Shown: piece by piece, positions 41,560 through 51,839 of the stretch
Numbering within the stretch: position 1 is the first letter of the stretch
Layout: every line of letters begins with the position of its first letter
Source: Pollutibacter soli
Lineage (GTDB): Bacteria; Bacteroidota; Bacteroidia; Chitinophagales; Chitinophagaceae
Length of the DNA stretch: 64,000 nt
Assembly: GCA_029269725.1 (NCBI GenBank)
Contig: JARJHS010000005.1
Span: forward strand, 186,001 to 250,000
Direction: 5' to 3'
The notes under the pieces: generated by a model
Told to the model about the DNA's origin: nothing
What the model saw: the letters and a program-made list of their open reading frames with translations, nothing else
The model's database searches: none
Program-made: the position numbers and the translations under genes

Positions 41560-42732
41560 TTATTTATCCCTATACGCCAATACCAGTGAAATGATCCCAA
41601 TAATAAAAAACCCAACAATCAAAGGCAATACACTATACTGCATCAGGCTGCTGATAACAGAACCGGCAGCTGCGCCAATAAAGAAAAAGGAGGTTCCATA
41701 TATCGAAGACGCTAATCCTGCAGAATTACCCATAGGTGCCATAGCGAGTGCACTGCTGTTCGGTTCAACGGCAAGGTTAATTCCGAGCATCAATGCCACG
41801 GTGATGGCAAACAACGCTAATTGTGGCGGATTGCCAAAAACATAAGTGGATGCTAGCAGTACAGCGGCGGTGGTTGTATACGCCACCAGCAATCCTCTCA
41901 GTGTTTTCCGCGCGCCATAAAGTAATGAAAGTCGGGAATTCGTTAAAGTACAAACCGCCATCCAAAGTCCTATGCCTGCAAACACCCATGCAAACAGCTG
42001 AGGCCGTTTGTAGATCTCGCTTACTATATGTTCGGAACTGGATACCCATGAGCTCAATCCCGAAAAAAGTATCGTAGTAATGGCAGTGTACCTTAGGAAA
42101 GTCTTATTTGTGAAAACATCTTTAACCGATCTGGAAATATCAGCAAGCCCGAGAGAACTACGCTTTTCCTTTGGATGTGATTCTTCGAGTCTGAGCGACC
42201 AGACAAATGCAATCACTGCAAACAGCGGCGGAGTAAGGAACACCATCTTCCATGAAGAAATGGATAAAATAGCAAGACCCAGGAAAGGTGCAAAAACCGG
42301 AGTAGAAAGAAATATTGTGAAGATCAGGGAAAGTATCCTTGCCATCTGGTCGCCGACATACCGGTCACGTACACCTGCAATAGTAGTCATGAATACCGCA
42401 GATGCTCCCATTCCCGCAACAAAACGTGCGGCAAACATAGTTTCGATAGTTGGCGCATATGTTGCTGCTATGCCTCCTAAGATATAGAGCGGAAATCCTA
42501 CACGCAGAATCGCCAGTCTCCCAAACCGATCCGATAAAATTCCAAATACAATTTGCGCAATCTGCCCCAGGAAAAAGAACACAACAATCTGGGCCGTAGC
42601 TGTTGAATTCCGGCTGAGGTGATAATGTTCCCGGACTCTGTCGAAAACCGGTAGCATGATATCGATACCCAATGCTGTCAGCATCATCGAACAAGCCGAA
42701 AGCGCGATAAACTCTCCTGACTTCATTTTCAT
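41560..42732 (-). CDS. Bcr/CflA-type MFS drug exporter
   Basis: 390 residues, twelve helices. The start MKMKSGEFIALSACSMMLTALGIDIMLPVFDRV is the family pattern; GILSDRFGRLAILRVG is MFS motif A in loop 2-3; RFVAGMGASAVFMTTIAGVRDRY is motif B/C-like. Family members expel drugs such as bicyclomycin or chloramphenicol, or cysteine, by proton antiport. A tandem CCAGGT array occupies its upstream region (42790-42923). Confidence 0.88.
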   Translation of the reverse strand: MKMKSGEFIALSACSMMLTALGIDIMLPVFDRVREHYHLSRNSTATAQIVVFFFLGQIAQIVFGILSDRFGRLAILRVGFPLYILGGIAATYAPTIETMFAARFVAGMGASAVFMTTIAGVRDRYVGDQMARILSLIFTIFLSTPVFAPFLGLAILSISSWKMVFLTPPLFAVIAFVWSLRLEESHPKEKRSSLGLADISRSVKDVFTNKTFLRYTAITTILFSGLSSWVSSSEHIVSEIYKRPQLFAWVFAGIGLWMAVCTLTNSRLSLLYGARKTLRGLLVAYTTTAAVLLASTYVFGNPPQLALFAITVALMLGINLAVEPNSSALAMAPMGNSAGLASSIYGTSFFFIGAAAGSVISSLMQYSVLPLIVGFFIIGIISLVLAYRDK

Positions 42733-42789
42733 ATCAATTAAGAAATGGTTTGGAGCTAATTAAAATTGTTGTCAGTGTTTGTACTACAA

Positions 42790-42923
42790 ACACCTCCCAG
42801 GTTTTAACACCTCCCAGGTTTAACACCTGCCAGGTGTAAAGACCTCCCAGGTTTAAACACCTCCCAGGTCTAAAGACCTCCCAGGTTTAAAACCTCCCAG
42901 GTCTAAAGACCTGCCAGGTCTAA
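42790..42923. repeat. Eight tandem 16-17-bp near-palindromic units (ACCTCCCAGGT)
   Basis: Eight units such as ACACCTCCCAGGTTTTA and AGACCTGCCAGGTCTAA repeat without spacers. Each unit is close to palindromic (ACCT-nCC-AGGT). It lies upstream of the MFS exporter and 200 bp after the T9SS protein stop. Units alternate AC/AG starts and TT/CT/GT ends. Confidence 0.9.
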
Positions 42924-43121
42924 CCAACGAATATATCTCTGATCCACCGGAATATCAGGGTGTGAAAAGGACTTTATTACGGGGTGATTGAGACATGAAG
43001 CAGATGCGTTTAAATCGAAGGGCGCAATAGTCGCAAACAATAGCTTTACCTTACGCTATTGGCGCCAATATTTTTGAGATGGCTGGTTCAGCTTTTCTTT
43101 TACGGCGAAATGCTTTCACGA

Positions 43122-46100
43122 TTACTCTTTCATCAGCTTTTTCGTGGTAACAGCATCTTTGGTATACACCGTAACTAAATAAATGCCTTGTGCAAATCCA
43201 CCAAGATTTATTGAATAATTTGTTCCGGTGTACGAATATGGCGCAATCACCAGGCGGCCTTTCAAATCAGTAACCCTGATCTGGCCATTGACCGGAAGAT
43301 TGCGGATGATGAATTGATCTCTGCCTGGATTGGGTGATATAGTGAACTCTGACTGAGATGTGGCACAGCCGGATTTAATGATGGTTGAAAATATATAATT
43401 TCCATCAAAATCTGTTTGCCTGAGCCTGTAGTAAACCCGATTATTGTTTGTGGCAATATCCCTGGTGGAATAGTTTTTTGTTACGGAACTATTGCCTGCG
43501 CCTGGTATTTCTTTAAACGATTTCCAGTATACACCATCAGTACTTTTCTCTATCGTGAACTTCTCATTATTGATCTCCGATGCAGTTGCCCATTGCAATA
43601 ATATTGAATCGTCATCGCATTTGGAATTGAAATAAAGCAGTCTTACCGGAAGAGAACCGCTCACATGTACTGTTGCGAAATCAGATTGTGCAGAACTGCA
43701 GATGCCATTGTGAGAGATTGCCCGGAAATAAGTCGTCATATTTAAATTTCCTATCACTGTACCGGGAAGAGTTGTAGCAGTAACTGAAATATCAGTTGCC
43801 GACGTAAAATCGGGGTAAACTGAACGTTGCCATTTCGTAACCGTGCCATTATTTCCTGATAAGGTCAGATCCGCCGGTTGAGTATTTATAGGAATTGTCT
43901 GATCACCGGAAACGGTTCCACCGACACTGGCCGGAACTATTGTTAATGTGGTTGAACTTGTGGCAGCAGGGCATCCCGATGCTGGGGTAGCCGTTAATGT
44001 TAGTGTTACCGAACCGTTTGCAATATCTGCTGCATTGGGTGTGTACCTCGTTAAAGTCAATGCATCAGCAGTGTTATTGTTTGTAAAGAAGCCACCTCCA
44101 CTGGTAGACCAAATGAGTGCATCATAATTATTTGCAGAACTACCTGAAGTAACATTTGTTGCAACGGAATTGGCACATTTTGTTTTGGGTGTACCTGCAT
44201 AAACCGATGCTGGAACACTATTGAGAAAAAACTGCGAAGGTTGGCTGATATTAGTGACGCAACCAGGCGAAGCGAGGAAAGCCACACCGGTTACTGTTAC
44301 TCTTGTGTTTCCGGAATTGCTTAATACAGGGAGACTGAAAGTACCTGTTCCCGGGCTACCCGCAGTGAATATCATTTGAGCAGTTGCACCGGTAATACTA
44401 TTGGCGCCGGTCACATCGAATGTAAGAAGGTAGGTACCACTGGACAAAGAATTACTTGTAACAGTTGCAATGCCGTTGGCATTGATACAACTGTTGGCAA
44501 CTGACACGTTGAAATTATTTATGGCGCCTGGAGAAGCATTTACATTAAACCCAATGGAGTTTCCTGAGCCGGGAACTATTGTACATCCGTTAACCTGAAC
44601 ACCCGTAATACTAATTGTGTTACTACCAGATGTCGACAAAGGAACAGTCGTGAAACTCCCGGTGCTTGAATTAATTGTAACGGAAGCAGATGCATTCGTA
44701 ACTGTATTTGCTCCACTGATATTATACGTGATCTGGTAAGTGCCGTCTATCAGGCCACTGCTTACGATGGTGACATTCGATCCAGAACCAGGACATACAT
44801 CCGTTGCGTTGGTAACGTTGAAATTGGCTGATGTCAGATTCACGGTATTAATTATCGTAGCGACCACAGGTTCCCTGATCGATCCACAGCCCCCAACGAT
44901 TGTACCCACATAGTAGGTGGTCGTTGATGATATAGAGGGAGTAACAAATGTGGATCCAGATCCAAGAGAACTGCCACCACCTACTACGCTGTACCAATGA
45001 ATTGTACCGCCTGTCGCTGTCGCTGATAATGTAACTGAACCTGGAACGCAGGATGAACCGTTAGTAACTGAACTGATAGCTGCTCCGGAAATTACCACCT
45101 GCGCAGCTGACGAAAGATTACTAACACAACCACTGGTGATAAGAACTTTATAGAAAGTAGTTCCGGTAGTAGCCATCGATGGACTGTACGTATTTGAAGT
45201 AGCGCCTGGAATGTTCGTATAGGTGCCACCTGAACTTGTTGAGGATGACCATTGATAGCTATAGCTTCCTGTACCTCCGGATGGAGCAACACTTAATGAA
45301 GTTGTTCCTGATGCTGCGTTCAGACAATTGTTAAAGCCCGTCGGGTTAAGTGTTCCGCTTAGCGGCGTGTTCGCAATTGCCGTAATTGTAAATGGTGTAC
45401 TGGTAGAGGAGTAGTTTGATCCGGACTCCGTTACCGTTGCCCTGTACTGGTAATTGATTGTAGCTGAAGATATATATAGTTCAGACGTTGTTGCCCCGGT
45501 ATAGTTCGCGTTGTTACTTACCGTGGACCAGGTATTGCCACCATTTGTGGAAACTTCCCAAACATATGAAAGAGTGCCGCCGCCAGCAGCAGAAGCATTA
45601 ACTACCAGATGCGCGCTTCCTCCACCGGGATTACAGATAGCGGTGCTGGAAGCGGGAAGATTTTGCACAATATTCGGGGGCAGATTCAAAGTGGCCGTAT
45701 TATAGGCGACAAATGCCATATCTGTCACTCCGGAGGGAATGATCTGCAGTTTTTTAATCTGGGTATAATTGGAAGTGGTGATATTGAAATCAGATAACCT
45801 GAAAGCCATAAACCTGATCTGTCTCGTTGTGTTTACACTATTTACACCTGTAGGCTTCGCACTTGCAAGCGGTACGCCATTGGCCACCGGAAAAAGATCA
45901 AGGTAGTATGTACCCAATGGTGAAAGTTTACTGAGGTCTATTTGTAAAGGTGCGCCGACAACATTATTTGAAGCGTCGAGAAAACGGTAGGTATCGAATG
46001 CAGAAGTGGAAGGATCTGCAATCTGGGTGATTACAAAATCAGGTTCGGCATCCGCAATTTTGGAAGCCTGGATACTGTTGATATCAAAATTCGATGTAGC

Positions 46101-46808
46101 CCCAACCGGCAAATTTGTATAGCCGGTGCCGAGGTCTAAACCATTCAGCCCATCGGTCAACACCGATTGAAAAGTGAGGTCCTTTATTGCAGGATGGGTA
46201 TATAGTCCGGACGCCGTATTTCCATCAATTTTAGAAGCAGCAACAAGAAACAACGATCCTCCACTGGTGTTGCCAGTCATAACCACGGGCAACGCCCTGA
46301 AATTTGTTGGCTGGTAGGCAATACCATTGCTGGATAATGCTGTGTTATTTACACCGGTCGCATAAGTAGCATTGTCGTAGGTAAAAGCCAGGAGATTATG
46401 AGAATCATTCGGATAAACAGAGCTATTATTTGTTGTTGTTGTTTGCCAGAATCCGCCAAAATCAGTAATTATTTCTGTTACTGTTGGGATCGGTGAGAAT
46501 GTAAAACCACTTTTCGTTACGTTCCCATTTGTTGAATTGATGCGAACGACTCCTGAGCTACCGGTACCTACCACTGCTGTAATCTTTGTATTAGAAACAA
46601 CGGTAAAAGAAAGCGCATTCGTTCCGCCAAATTGAACAGCAAATGCGGTACTGAAATTTGTTCCGATGATGGTGACTGTTTCACCTGACGTCGCATTGTT
46701 CGGTGAAAACGAAGTGATAGTTGGAGCTTGCGCGCGACCGATAGCTGAAACTAGTAGTAATGTGATGCAAAAAAGCAGGTACTTGTTTGCGTGAGGTTGG
46801 TTTCTCAT
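43122..46808 (-). CDS. Large T9SS-secreted surface protein with IPT and Ig-like repeats
   Basis: 1228 residues from ATG 46808 (a TTG six bases upstream is also in frame). Signal peptide to about residue 27 (LLFCITLLLVSAIGRAQ); IPT/TIG domain about 28-105 (PTITSFSPNNATSGETVTIIGTNF); a middle region of Ser/Thr/Gly-rich Ig-like repeats (SYVWEVSTNGG, YSYQWSSSTSSGG); a domain LPVRLLYFNSKCDDDSILLQWATASEINNEKF common before T9SS tails; and a C-terminal type A sorting domain (ISPNPGRDQFIIRN ... QGIYLVTVYTKDAVTTKKLMKE). It is exported through Sec and T9SS to the cell surface, probably as an adhesin. It stands alone. Very Thr/Ser/Asn-rich, so a likely target of O-glycosylation. Confidence 0.9.
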   Translation of the reverse strand: MRNQPHANKYLLFCITLLLVSAIGRAQAPTITSFSPNNATSGETVTIIGTNFSTAFAVQFGGTNALSFTVVSNTKITAVVGTGSSGVVRINSTNGNVTKSGFTFSPIPTVTEIITDFGGFWQTTTTNNSSVYPNDSHNLLAFTYDNATYATGVNNTALSSNGIAYQPTNFRALPVVMTGNTSGGSLFLVAASKIDGNTASGLYTHPAIKDLTFQSVLTDGLNGLDLGTGYTNLPVGATSNFDINSIQASKIADAEPDFVITQIADPSTSAFDTYRFLDASNNVVGAPLQIDLSKLSPLGTYYLDLFPVANGVPLASAKPTGVNSVNTTRQIRFMAFRLSDFNITTSNYTQIKKLQIIPSGVTDMAFVAYNTATLNLPPNIVQNLPASSTAICNPGGGSAHLVVNASAAGGGTLSYVWEVSTNGGNTWSTVSNNANYTGATTSELYISSATINYQYRATVTESGSNYSSTSTPFTITAIANTPLSGTLNPTGFNNCLNAASGTTSLSVAPSGGTGSYSYQWSSSTSSGGTYTNIPGATSNTYSPSMATTGTTFYKVLITSGCVSNLSSAAQVVISGAAISSVTNGSSCVPGSVTLSATATGGTIHWYSVVGGGSSLGSGSTFVTPSISSTTTYYVGTIVGGCGSIREPVVATIINTVNLTSANFNVTNATDVCPGSGSNVTIVSSGLIDGTYQITYNISGANTVTNASASVTINSSTGSFTTVPLSTSGSNTISITGVQVNGCTIVPGSGNSIGFNVNASPGAINNFNVSVANSCINANGIATVTSNSLSSGTYLLTFDVTGANSITGATAQMIFTAGSPGTGTFSLPVLSNSGNTRVTVTGVAFLASPGCVTNISQPSQFFLNSVPASVYAGTPKTKCANSVATNVTSGSSANNYDALIWSTSGGGFFTNNNTADALTLTRYTPNAADIANGSVTLTLTATPASGCPAATSSTTLTIVPASVGGTVSGDQTIPINTQPADLTLSGNNGTVTKWQRSVYPDFTSATDISVTATTLPGTVIGNLNMTTYFRAISHNGICSSAQSDFATVHVSGSLPVRLLYFNSKCDDDSILLQWATASEINNEKFTIEKSTDGVYWKSFKEIPGAGNSSVTKNYSTRDIATNNNRVYYRLRQTDFDGNYIFSTIIKSGCATSQSEFTISPNPGRDQFIIRNLPVNGQIRVTDLKGRLVIAPYSYTGTNYSINLGGFAQGIYLVTVYTKDAVTTKKLMKE

Positions 46809-47312
46809 GCACAATTCATGTATAGAGTTGCCCCAATAGTTAACAATAGGTTGAATTTTATTGGTGAAATCACAAGGTTCGGATACGCATGCAGATGAAC
46901 TGCCCTGGTTTCCTGGTCAGAAATGTTTCGTGTAAGGTGCGGATAAATAAATAACTGCAGATATAACGGAGGTGAGAAATATTTCTTGCATTAAGTATCA
47001 ATATATTCAGATATTATATTTATCAAAAGTCAATTTTTTAAAAAAATTTACCTGGTTTCTGAATAAAATTCTCCTCGTTGGCAATCAAATAAATATGCAA
47101 TTGCGGTTATGGGCACAGGTTGTTTTGGATAGGCATTGCCGTTTGTAAGAAGTTTTTTATTTTATGATATGTGCTTTCGACAACAAAGTCCAGGATAAAT
47201 TTTTTACATACAGCAAAAGAATAAGCTGACATCAGCATCTAAAAATCAAATTAAAACCATGGGAGTGTTAACTTTAATTTATTGAATAACAATCTCCCAT
47301 AAAATATCAGCC
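46809..47312. other. Divergent intergenic region
   Basis: About 500 AT-rich bases between the surface protein and hydrolase genes. TAACTTTA near 47269 is one base off the -7 consensus for the plus-strand gene. No gene, RNA or array seen. Confidence 0.35.
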
Positions 47313-48056
47313 ATGAAAAAGTTTATTTTAATCACTGCGATAGCAGGTATTGCCGCTTCAGTAAGTGCGCAGAATTTAAAACCGGTAGCATATAAAGATG
47401 GTGATCAGAAACTCAATGGCCTGGTAACTTCCAACGCCGGGAAGAAACTTCCGGGCGTTCTGATACTGCCTGCCTGGAAAGGAGTGGATGACGAAGCCAG
47501 GACTGCCGCAGCTGCGCTGGAAAAAAAGGGTTATATCGCGTTTATTGCAGATATCTATGGCGAAGGAAATATTCCGGCCGACAATGCGGCTGCGGCAAAA
47601 ATTGCTGGATCTTACCGGAATGACTATGCGAGATATCAGAAAAGAATTGAACTGGCACTGGAACAGCTGAAGAAATCCGGGGCTGACGTTGAAAAAATTG
47701 CAGTGATAGGTTATTGTTTTGGTGGAACCGGTGCACTTGAAACAGCACGCGCTAATTTTCCGGTGAAAGGAGTGGTGTCTATTCACGGCGGGCTTGCAAA
47801 AGACAGCAGTCGCACAAACGGACCATTGAGCACAAAAATCCTCATTGAAAATCCCGCGGAGGACAGAAGCGTAACGCCCGAAGCCATGAACGCATTGATC
47901 AAAGAAATGAACGAAGGAAAAGCCGACTGGCAGATCATCACTTATGCCTACTCCAAACACACTTTCACTGATCCAAAGTCACAGGACTATAATGAAATCA
48001 TGGCCAAAAGGGCCTGGGAACATACGCTTGTGTTTTTGGGGGAGGTGCTTAAGTAG
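47313..48056 (+). CDS. Exported dienelactone hydrolase family protein
   Basis: 247 residues. Signal peptide MKKFILITAIAGIAASVSAQ, so periplasmic. Alpha/beta hydrolase with the DLH catalytic triad: Cys135 in GYCFGGTG, Asp184 in ENPAEDRSV and His216 in YSKHTFT. The GYCFGG nucleophile elbow distinguishes it from serine esterases. The family hydrolyses lactones and other small esters; the substrate is unknown. The stop codon is followed at once by a heptad array. Confidence 0.88.
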   Translation: MKKFILITAIAGIAASVSAQNLKPVAYKDGDQKLNGLVTSNAGKKLPGVLILPAWKGVDDEARTAAAALEKKGYIAFIADIYGEGNIPADNAAAAKIAGSYRNDYARYQKRIELALEQLKKSGADVEKIAVIGYCFGGTGALETARANFPVKGVVSIHGGLAKDSSRTNGPLSTKILIENPAEDRSVTPEAMNALIKEMNEGKADWQIITYAYSKHTFTDPKSQDYNEIMAKRAWEHTLVFLGEVLK

Positions 48057-48057
48057 T

Positions 48058-48087
48058 CGAACGTATAAAGTTTAACGTAAAACGTTT
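48058..48087. repeat. Heptad array after the hydrolase gene
   Basis: GAACGTA, TAAAGTT, TAACGTA, AAACGTT units directly follow the stop codon. Confidence 0.7.
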
Positions 48088-48287
48088 GCTCTTGCGGTTG
48101 GATGTCGTTTACTAAATGGTAAAATATCAGGTCGCCGCTGGTTTATCATTCTTCAGCTGATATTTATCGTGACATACGGGAAGGTGATAATATTCGATGT
48201 AGAAATTAAATCAAAAATATTGTTGAGATTAAATTGATACAAACAAAGAATCTTTTTGCGTCAATGATAAGTTTTGTACCCGCAGGA

Positions 48288-48341
48288 TTCTACGTTTAAC
48301 GTTCTACGTTTAACGTTCTACGTGTAACATTTAACGTTAAA
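48288..48341. repeat. Heptad array (TCTACGT/TTAACGT alternating)
   Basis: TCTACGT and TTAACGT alternate three times and two times, giving a 14-bp super-repeat, then GTAACAT and TTAACGT. The right end contains the stop codon of the minus-strand BNR lipoprotein gene. Confidence 0.85.
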
Positions 48342-49389
48342 GTTCGAGTACCAGCTTATGTATCTTCTTATCATTCTCCCAAACGCAGAGAACATTATCG
48401 TTATGAAGTGATTTGAGAACTGGCAAATGTCCTTTGCCAAGATTCTTTTTCATGCCGTGATGGGTGAGTACAATGATGTCTCCGTTTTCTACCCAGGCGT
48501 AAACATTATTTCCGTTGACTGTTTCCATTGTACAGCTTTTGCCCATGCCGATTTCCGCTTCTTCCTTTCCCGGTTTGCAGGAATAGATAATCCCTTTTCT
48601 TGTCCATACTGTTTCCGCGTTGCCCTCGTCGTTGATAACAAGGGCGCCGCCATCCATCGGGCAGCCTTTTAATGCCCAGCTTCCGTTACCTAATTTTTGT
48701 GCCTCTCCAAAAACCGCTCCGCTATCTTCGGATGTGATCATATACAGATCGCGGTTTCCCTTCAACCAGTTTCTGAACATTACATAGACTTTGTTTTCAT
48801 TCATTACTACCGAAGGTTTGCAACACTCGCAAACTGTTGTGTCCGGTGACGCATACAATAAAATATTTCTTGACCAAGTTTTTCCGCCATCCGTGGATGA
48901 TGCTCCGAAAATTTTATTATTGCCATCACGGAGATCCAGCCAAACAGAAAAGGCTCTGTTTTCAAATGAAGCCAGCGACATCAGGTTTTCTTTTGCGGCG
49001 GTATCCACATCGTTTACACGGGCTGACTGTTTCCAATCGCCTTCACCACTCTTTATATATGAAAAGATATCTCCCTTATTTGAACATGCTGTGATCAGAA
49101 GGCCGTCGGTCGTGGCTGCAATCTGTGGTCCGCGTGTATGCGAAGCCGCAAGTTCAGCAAGTGTTGCTACCAGATCCGGCGGGGAAAAATGTTCTCCATC
49201 ATCAGTTGATGCTGCATACCATATACTATCTCCGCTTCCGTATACGATATGAAGATTTCCTTTTTTATCTTTTGCAATATTGGGCATCTGCCCGTAACCA
49301 ATAAATGCATTTACATCTTCTGCTGCATTCTCTTTACAACCATACATGGTGAAAATGACGAGGGCTATAGAAAATAAAACTGATTTCAT
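48337..49389 (-). CDS. BNR/sialidase-like beta-propeller lipoprotein
   Basis: 350 residues from ATG 49389. Lipoprotein signal MKSVLFSIALVIFTMYGC with Cys18 as the lipidation site. Asp-box motifs STDDGEHF, SSTDGGKTWS and SEDSGAVFGE mark a six-bladed propeller. CECCKP in the middle is a notable Cys cluster. Catalytic sialidase residues (Arg triad, Tyr/Glu) are not evident, so a binding or structural role is more likely than true sialidase. Anchored to the outer membrane or its surface. Confidence 0.78.
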   Translation of the reverse strand: MKSVLFSIALVIFTMYGCKENAAEDVNAFIGYGQMPNIAKDKKGNLHIVYGSGDSIWYAASTDDGEHFSPPDLVATLAELAASHTRGPQIAATTDGLLITACSNKGDIFSYIKSGEGDWKQSARVNDVDTAAKENLMSLASFENRAFSVWLDLRDGNNKIFGASSTDGGKTWSRNILLYASPDTTVCECCKPSVVMNENKVYVMFRNWLKGNRDLYMITSEDSGAVFGEAQKLGNGSWALKGCPMDGGALVINDEGNAETVWTRKGIIYSCKPGKEEAEIGMGKSCTMETVNGNNVYAWVENGDIIVLTHHGMKKNLGKGHLPVLKSLHNDNVLCVWENDKKIHKLVLEL

Positions 49390-49471
49390 TGTAGCATATT
49401 CAATAAATTCCAAAAACTATTCCTGGCTTGATACCGGTGGGTTAGATATTCTCCCGTAAAATTCGTTATTC

Positions 49472-50725
49472 TTATTTAAAGAAGCGATCTGCAAAACGAA
49501 TGTACTGATCCCAGTCGTAGGGTGTGATATCATGTATTCCCTGGCGCATATGATAGCCGATATGGCCATCACCGACCGGCTGATTGGCCGGGGGAGGATT
49601 TTCTGTTTCCAGACCTTTCAGGCTATAGAGTGCATATACTTTTCCAGCATGATATCCGCCAAGGTATTCCCCTGTAGGATCGGCCCATTGATCTTCGGAA
49701 GCACTGGCAATATAAACAGGTCTTGGCGCTATCAATGCAATTAATTCATGATAATCCACGGGCAACTCATCTTCCTTATCATCAAACTTTTTGTAGTTGG
49801 CAGAGAACCAATGAGGAAAACTTTTATTCATCACAGCACTGGTCTCGCCATATTTTCTTCTCGTAATGGCAGCACCACCTTCGCCTGAGTTGTTTGAAAT
49901 CACCATTGCGAAACGTTTATCCTGCGCACCGGCCCATAGTGCTGTTTTGCCCAATCTTGAATGACCAATAACCGCTACTTTTTTCGCATCCACCGCCTTT
50001 TCCTTTTCCAGGAAATCCATCGCCCTGCTCAATGCCCATGCCCAAACCCCGATAGCGCCCCATTCGTTGGATTCCGGAGTCATTTGACCAGGCTTGTAAA
50101 ATAAAGGCGCGATGCCTGCGCCGGCACTATTCGAAGAATCAGGCTGAAGATCGCCATAATACATGGTGACCAATCCATACCCGGCGGAGAGGATTTTTTC
50201 AACCGACCACTGATCAGTCTCAATACCACGTGATGCATTCGTTGCGACATTGTTTACATATTCAGGCTCCTTTCCATAACGAACCCAACGGTCACTGATA
50301 AAAATTCCCGGGTCGGAGTGAACAGTCTGATTACCGCTAAAATTCAATCCGAGAAATACAGGTACCTTTTTTTTTGATTGATTGGGAAGATAAATAAGTA
50401 AATCAAAGTGGTGTTTATCGTCTCCGCCAAAATATATCCTGACCTGTTTTCGTGTAGCCCTGCCATTTAGTGCGTTTGTGTTTTTGTCCCTTAGTACTAT
50501 CCGCGACTCTATTTTTTTCTGCGGGGTTTTTCCCTGCACATGCTGCGCAAACAATTCCAGGATTTCCTGTCGACGCTTATTTTCCCAGTCAGCAGAAGTT
50601 TTTATTGCTGTCCCGTTATTTGATGCCAATACATCCGGTAACGTATAGTTGGGGATATTCATATGCTGTGTGCGGCCGGACGAATATATCAACGAAAAGA
50701 AGAAACAGTACAGTAAGTGCTTCAT
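49472..50725 (-). CDS. CE15-like glucuronoyl esterase family protein
   Basis: 417 residues, signal peptide to about residue 19 (CFFFSLIYSSGRTQ). Alpha/beta hydrolase with the CE15 nucleophile motif GHSRLGK (Ser256), a conserved EGGAAITRR segment, ASASEDQWADPTGEYLG and the late His in DGHIGYHMRQG. CE15 enzymes cleave ester links between glucuronic acid of xylan and lignin alcohols; several bacterial members accept small uronate methyl esters. It lies 82 bp upstream of the BNR lipoprotein on the same strand, so the two may be co-transcribed. Confidence 0.85.
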   Translation of the reverse strand: MKHLLYCFFFSLIYSSGRTQHMNIPNYTLPDVLASNNGTAIKTSADWENKRRQEILELFAQHVQGKTPQKKIESRIVLRDKNTNALNGRATRKQVRIYFGGDDKHHFDLLIYLPNQSKKKVPVFLGLNFSGNQTVHSDPGIFISDRWVRYGKEPEYVNNVATNASRGIETDQWSVEKILSAGYGLVTMYYGDLQPDSSNSAGAGIAPLFYKPGQMTPESNEWGAIGVWAWALSRAMDFLEKEKAVDAKKVAVIGHSRLGKTALWAGAQDKRFAMVISNNSGEGGAAITRRKYGETSAVMNKSFPHWFSANYKKFDDKEDELPVDYHELIALIAPRPVYIASASEDQWADPTGEYLGGYHAGKVYALYSLKGLETENPPPANQPVGDGHIGYHMRQGIHDITPYDWDQYIRFADRFFK

Positions 50726-50877
50726 TATTTTTCAGAAATGATGTTATACCAGCAACCGGATTTTCCGGCTCCTAATATAATATGTTTCGGTCATCGATTG
50801 TTGAAGAAGCAGAACGGACCGCGAAAATAGTTTTGTTGATTGGTCGGTTTGAGTTCCTCGGATGCAAGAATATGCTG

Positions 50878-51351
50878 TTATCCGGCCATAATTATTTCTG
50901 AAACACTGGTTTCAAAGCGGCCGGTTTTTTCAAGAATTTTTATTCTGAAAAATATCCCTTCGAGATCGCGGGTGTTTGATTCACTAAAGGGCCAGAGTGC
51001 AGAAAATTTCATAATGCTGCTGGTAGAACTTGGAAAAGTCCGGTTGTTAAGTTTTTTCATTGCTTCGAGACATTCATCTTCATCAAGGATTTCCTCGAAT
51101 TTGCCCTGGCAGATAACACTCTTCCAGTTATCGAGCATGGTAATGTCGTCAACTTCAAAACAAACCATAGGGTTCTTTCTTAACATATCCATCTTCATAC
51201 CTTCGGCAGTATGACCATAGAAAAAATCTCCTTCAAAGACATAACTCACGGGAACGATATATGTTATGCCATCTGCATGACAGCCGATTCGTCCGATGAT
51301 TTGTTTACTTAGAAATTCGTTTACTTCGAAGTCTGTCATTCGTCCGAACAT
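50878..51351 (-). CDS. Pyridoxamine 5'-phosphate oxidase-like FMN-binding protein
   Basis: 157 residues forming a split-barrel flavin-binding fold: IGRIGCHADGITYIVPVSYVFEGDFFYGHTAEGMKMDML and VCFEVDDITMLDNWKSVICQGKFEEI are the family core, as in NimA-like and general-stress FMN proteins. It probably binds FMN and reduces an unknown small molecule. No linked pathway genes. Confidence 0.82.
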   Translation of the reverse strand: MFGRMTDFEVNEFLSKQIIGRIGCHADGITYIVPVSYVFEGDFFYGHTAEGMKMDMLRKNPMVCFEVDDITMLDNWKSVICQGKFEEILDEDECLEAMKKLNNRTFPSSTSSIMKFSALWPFSESNTRDLEGIFFRIKILEKTGRFETSVSEIIMAG

Positions 51352-51475
51352 GATTAAACTTTTCTGTAAAATAACCCAATATTTACAGATAAGCGTTGAG
51401 GTTAATCAAGAACTTCGCTGAGTTTGGTCAATTGCAGGAATGGAAAATTGAACCAGTAATAATCCCTGGATCGCA

Positions 51476-51691
51476 TTAACGACGACTACAGGTTACATTG
51501 CAATTCGGATATTGGCTTCGGAAAGTCGCTTCTTCACTATCGGCGTTTTCACCACAATATTCCAGCTCGTCGACTTCATTTCCGTTGCATACTGCTTTGC
51601 AGGACACGCACTGATTATCGTCTTTTTTGCAGGAAAACGCAGCAGTTAAAGCAGTTACCAGCAGCAGCAAAAACAGGTATTTACTTTTCAT
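51476..51691 (-). CDS. Small Cys-rich lipoprotein
   Basis: 71 residues. Signal MKSKYLFLLLLVTALTAAFSC gives lipidated Cys21; the 50-residue mature part has six more Cys (CVSC, VC, YC, NC, TC), probably as disulfides or a metal site, and is acidic in the middle. The family is not recognised; small Cys-rich lipoproteins of this kind are common in Bacteroidota. Confidence 0.75.
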   Translation of the reverse strand: MKSKYLFLLLLVTALTAAFSCKKDDNQCVSCKAVCNGNEVDELEYCGENADSEEATFRSQYPNCNVTCSRR

Positions 51692-51839
51692 GGCTTCCCT
51701 GGTTTATTCAATATGTATTAATAAAAATAGTAAGATTTTGTCAATAGAAAATCAATCTGTACAGCCAGAAAATTGCCGATGGCTCCGCTTTCCCGCGGTT
51801 GATAGCAGCTGTATATTAGCATATCGAGCCTTTTTTGAA

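Noticed and set aside
42790-42923. CRISPR array
   Set aside because: Units are contiguous 16-17-bp repeats without spacers, and no cas genes are present.
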